Assembly: GCA_012522645.1 (NCBI GenBank)
Contig: JAAYKC010000119.1
Location: 1-6,956, forward strand
DNA length: 6,956 bases
From: Thermoplasmatales archaeon
GTDB taxonomy: Archaea; Thermoplasmatota; Thermoplasmata; Methanomassiliicoccales; Methanomethylophilaceae
Direction of reading: 5' to 3'
Shown here: piece after piece, positions 5,565 through 6,956 of the stretch
How positions within the stretch are numbered: the first letter of the stretch is position 1
How the letters are laid out: each line of letters begins with the position of its first letter
Program-made: the position numbers and the translations under genes
The notes under the pieces: generated by a model
Databases searched by the model: none
The model's input: only the letters and a program-made list of their open reading frames with translations
Told to the model about the DNA's origin: nothing

Positions 5565-5617
5565 CAGCGACATCCCCGGTCACGGGATGCCGATGATATT
5601 TTTCAAAAGGGGGTTGG

Positions 5618-6178
5618 ATGATGAATCTCGCTGAACTGCTGCTCCTGGCAATCGGCCTCTCCATGGACGCATTCGCGATAGCCATGTGCAAAGGCCTCTC
5701 GGTTAAGAGGCTGGAGACGAAGCACCTCATCATCGCCGGCCTGTGGTTCGGCGGTGCCCAGGCCCTCATGCCCCTGCTGGGATATCTTCTGGGAACGGGC
5801 TTCAGGGGGATCGTGGAGAGCACCGGGCCGTGGATCGCCTTCATGCTGCTGGTGCTTATCGGAATGAACATGATCCGGAGCTCCCGGGAGGAGGACAGGG
5901 ACATGAGCGCCTCCTTCACGGCGGTGGCCATGCTCCCCCTCGCGGTTGCCGGCAGCATAGATGCGCTGGCTGTCGGGGTCAGCCTTTCCTTCCTGGACGT
6001 CAATATCATCACAGCGGCCGTTCTGATCGGGATGACGACCTTCCTCCTGTCCGCGTCAGGCGTCAGGATCGGTAATCTGTTCGGCACGGAATACAAATCC
6101 GAAGCCGAGATCGCCGGGGGGATCATCCTCATCCTGATGGGGATCATGATACTGACCCAGCATCTCGGCGTGTTCTGA
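5618..6178 (+). CDS. mntP: Manganese efflux pump MntP
   Basis: A 186-residue inner-membrane exporter of Mn(II), the normal length for the family. Six hydrophobic segments fall into two three-helix repeats (about 4-24, 36-60, 70-88; 100-122, 128-148, 165-184). Each repeat carries the conserved acidic motif: GLSMDAFAIA (Asp17) in the first and GSIDALAVGVS (Asp115) in the second, matching the metal-path aspartates of E. coli MntP. The joining loop is charged (RSSREEDRD, 87-95). Two ATGs occur in a row. With GGGGG at 5609-5613, the second (5621) has better spacing and aligns exactly with the E. coli N-terminus, so a 185-residue product is equally or more likely. It is divergent from the DUF1643 gene and has no coding partner. 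Regulation by manganese is expected from the family but no regulator site is identified. Confidence 0.93.
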   Translation: MMNLAELLLLAIGLSMDAFAIAMCKGLSVKRLETKHLIIAGLWFGGAQALMPLLGYLLGTGFRGIVESTGPWIAFMLLVLIGMNMIRSSREEDRDMSASFTAVAMLPLAVAGSIDALAVGVSLSFLDVNIITAAVLIGMTTFLLSASGVRIGNLFGTEYKSEAEIAGGIILILMGIMILTQHLGVF

Positions 6179-6239
6179 ATCCCTCTCCGGGGAGACGATC
6201 CTGCCTTACAGGAGGATTCTGTCGGGAAGGTGTATCAGA

Positions 6240-6259
6240 GGCCGGGACAATTCCCGGCC
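6240..6259. terminator. Perfect 8-bp hairpin in the mntP/UPF0147 convergent gap
   Basis: GGCCGGGA, loop CAAT, TCCCGGCC, 61 bp after the mntP stop and 54 bp before the UPF0147 stop. Being symmetric, it could act for both converging transcripts. No U-rich tract follows on the plus strand, so a terminator role is plausible but not proven; it could also be a 3' UTR stabiliser. The rest of the 135-bp gap shows no gene. Confidence 0.4.
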
Positions 6260-6313
6260 CCCGGTGCCGAATCGCGGCGGCGGGCCGTGCGATGAAAACA
6301 ACGGGTTAACGTC

Positions 6314-6586
6314 TTAGTTAAGGGACTTCAGAACCATCTCGAGCTCTGAGAGGATCTGCATTATTACGCTCCAGGAATCCATGGGGATATTGGAGTCATT
6401 GGACAGGTCGGCCAGAATGCTTATCGCACTGGATACTTTGAGATCCGTGTCCTTCTGCTTGTCCATAAGGAGAGCGACTGCGTCGTTCGCCCCTTTCCTT
6501 ATGTTCCTGGGCACGCCGCTGTCATTAGCCAGACGGCCCTCTAATTCGTTTGATATCTGCTTGAGTTTGATTTCTGTCGATGCCAT
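6314..6586 (-). CDS. UPF0147 family protein, small helical archaeal protein
   Basis: A 90-residue protein of the archaea-specific UPF0147 family, of unknown function. The conserved stretches are all present: NDSGVPRNIRKGANDAV (21-37), SSAISILADLSNDSNIP (52-68) and ILSELEMVLKSL (78-89). It is predicted entirely helical, without Cys, signal or membrane segment, so it is probably cytoplasmic. The start at 6586 is supported by GGAG placed 8 nt upstream. It follows the 54-residue gene by 14 bp, and the two are almost surely one transcript. Length is at or slightly above the family norm because of an N-terminal MASTEIKLKQ extension. The stop codon TAA lies in a small inverted repeat TTAAC/GTTAA (6306-6321). 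Confidence 0.9.
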   Translation of the reverse strand: MASTEIKLKQISNELEGRLANDSGVPRNIRKGANDAVALLMDKQKDTDLKVSSAISILADLSNDSNIPMDSWSVIMQILSELEMVLKSLN

Positions 6587-6600
6587 TGAATCATCTCCGA

Positions 6601-6765
6601 TCAGATGGACTCGAATTCTTCCTGGAGGTCTATCACGAGCTGGTCCAGCACGTCCTCGAAATATGACGACCTGTACTCGCGTATGCCGCCCAGGTCGCTC
6701 TGTATTTTCGCTACAAAGTCATTGTTTTCCTTTATGATCTCGATGCTGCACAGAACTTCTTCCAT
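6601..6765 (-). CDS. Small acidic protein, 54 residues, unknown, in operon with UPF0147
   Basis: An ATG-to-TGA frame starting MEEVLCSIEIIKENNDFVAK and ending VIDLQEEFESI. It is strongly acidic (14 Asp/Glu against 4 Lys/Arg) and looks helical throughout, with two amphipathic stretches (about 2-24 and 33-52) split by GG at 26-27. I do not recognise a family. Evidence that it is real: AGGTGG lies 6 nt before the ATG, a strong TATA box lies about 45 nt upstream, the gap to UPF0147 is only 14 bp, and its codon use, with many GAG/CTG/ATA choices, resembles its neighbours. A role together with UPF0147, perhaps as a small partner protein, is a guess from the operon. It has one Cys (Cys6) and no other marked residue. 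Confidence 0.75.
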   Translation of the reverse strand: MEEVLCSIEIIKENNDFVAKIQSDLGGIREYRSSYFEDVLDQLVIDLQEEFESI

Positions 6766-6803
6766 CGGGCCCACCTGCTTTAAACTGTCAAGCCCAATCG
6801 GGA

Positions 6804-6815
6804 CTTAATATATAA
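6804..6815 (-). promoter_or_regulatory. TATA box of the 54-residue protein / UPF0147 operon
   Basis: On the minus strand TTATATATTAAG is a strong archaeal TATA element. A start about 27 nt on, near 6783, gives a leader of about 18 nt that just holds the AGGTGG ribosome binding site. The element is nearly symmetric and could also be read toward the right. Confidence 0.6.
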
Positions 6816-6823
6816 TTGCTTTG

Positions 6824-6852
6824 CACACACAGTTCACACGCAGACACACACC
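6824..6852. repeat. CA-rich tract in the promoter region
   Basis: Three runs, CACACACA (6824-6831), CACAC (6835-6839) and ACACACAC (6844-6851), separated by short breaks, with very few G. It lies directly upstream of the minus-strand TATA box. It may be a simple-sequence tract or a repeated binding site; no function is shown. Confidence 0.5.
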
Positions 6853-6857
6853 GAAAC

Positions 6858-6865
6858 CTTTAAAC
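6858..6865 (+). promoter_or_regulatory. Possible TATA box for something running off the right edge
   Basis: CTTTAAAC would direct a plus-strand start near 6888. The remaining 68 bp hold no convincing gene start: ATG 6871 and ATG 6934 stop early, while GTG 6939 and the frame from ATG 6881 are open to the edge but too short to judge. Confidence 0.25.
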
Positions 6866-6956
6866 TGAGGATGTTGTGTAATGGGACTGTTTCCATCCCT
6901 TATTATCAGTGGTAACGGTAAGGGGCGGAAAAAATGCAGTGACGCAGGCCGGGAGA

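Noticed and set aside
5412..5573. 54-residue upstream extension of the DUF1643 protein
   Set aside because: Its composition is Gly/Pro/Arg-rich, it lies outside the family's usual N-terminus and it runs into the mntP promoter region.
5589..5617. A possible C/D box-like GATGAT in the mntP leader
   Set aside because: It does not match the full box C consensus, and there is no paired D box at a suitable distance.
5479..6147. Minus-strand open frame opposite mntP (222 codons)
   Set aside because: It overlaps the unmistakable MntP entirely and its Ser/Arg/Pro/Met-rich product is typical of antisense translation.
1..6956. tRNA, rRNA, CRISPR array, insertion sequence or phage gene
   Set aside because: No T-arm-like GTTCGA-type signal in a foldable context, no spaced direct repeats, no transposase, integrase or terminal inverted repeats were seen.

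Overview
The window is euryarchaeal. It encodes a TFB transcription factor, an H/ACA RNP protein Gar1, an archaeal tRNA-splicing endonuclease of the long two-repeat type, the stand-alone ATPase subunit of an archaeal two-subunit GMP synthetase, and a UPF0147 protein. Archaeal signals match the genes: TATA boxes lie about 27 nt upstream of apparently leaderless starts (endA, purE) or of short leaders carrying GGAG-type ribosome binding sites. The moderately high GC, the two-repeat EndA and the absence of TAG among 11 stop codons would fit a Thermoplasmata-lineage methanogen such as a member of the Methanomassiliicoccales. That placement is inference and is not proven by the window.

Layout, left to right. 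Positions 1-521 hold the C-terminal part of a TrpB2-type tryptophan synthase beta chain (+). Then comes endA (+, 556-1602), convergent with a gar1-tfb pair on the minus strand (2770 down to 1612), with only 9 bp between the endA and tfb stops. The gar1 gene is only 56 codons long and is easily missed. A 173-bp intergenic stretch (2771-2943) holds the gar1-tfb promoter, a small inverted repeat in the leader, a palindromic AT-rich element and a strong 13-bp-arm hairpin. Next is a three-helix membrane protein of unknown function (minus, 2944-3246), divergent from a purine pair purE-guaAb (+, 3428-4841) whose reading frames overlap by 8 bp.

A DUF1643 protein (minus, 4875-5411) converges on guaAb and diverges from mntP, a manganese efflux pump (+, 5618-6178). 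Beyond a hairpin in the mntP/UPF0147 convergent gap lies a minus-strand pair: a 54-residue acidic protein (6765-6601) followed by a UPF0147 protein (6586-6314). The last 190 bp are a promoter region with a minus-strand TATA box, a CA-rich tract and a possible plus-strand promoter.

Most of the window is ordinary housekeeping: tryptophan synthesis, tRNA splicing, transcription initiation, RNA pseudouridylation, purine synthesis and Mn homeostasis. No mobile element, CRISPR array, tRNA or rRNA was found. The less ordinary points are the DUF1643 protein with glycosylase-like motif spacing, the two small unknown acidic/helical proteins in one operon, the orphan membrane protein with the hairpin beyond its 3' end, and an unusual residue in PurE.
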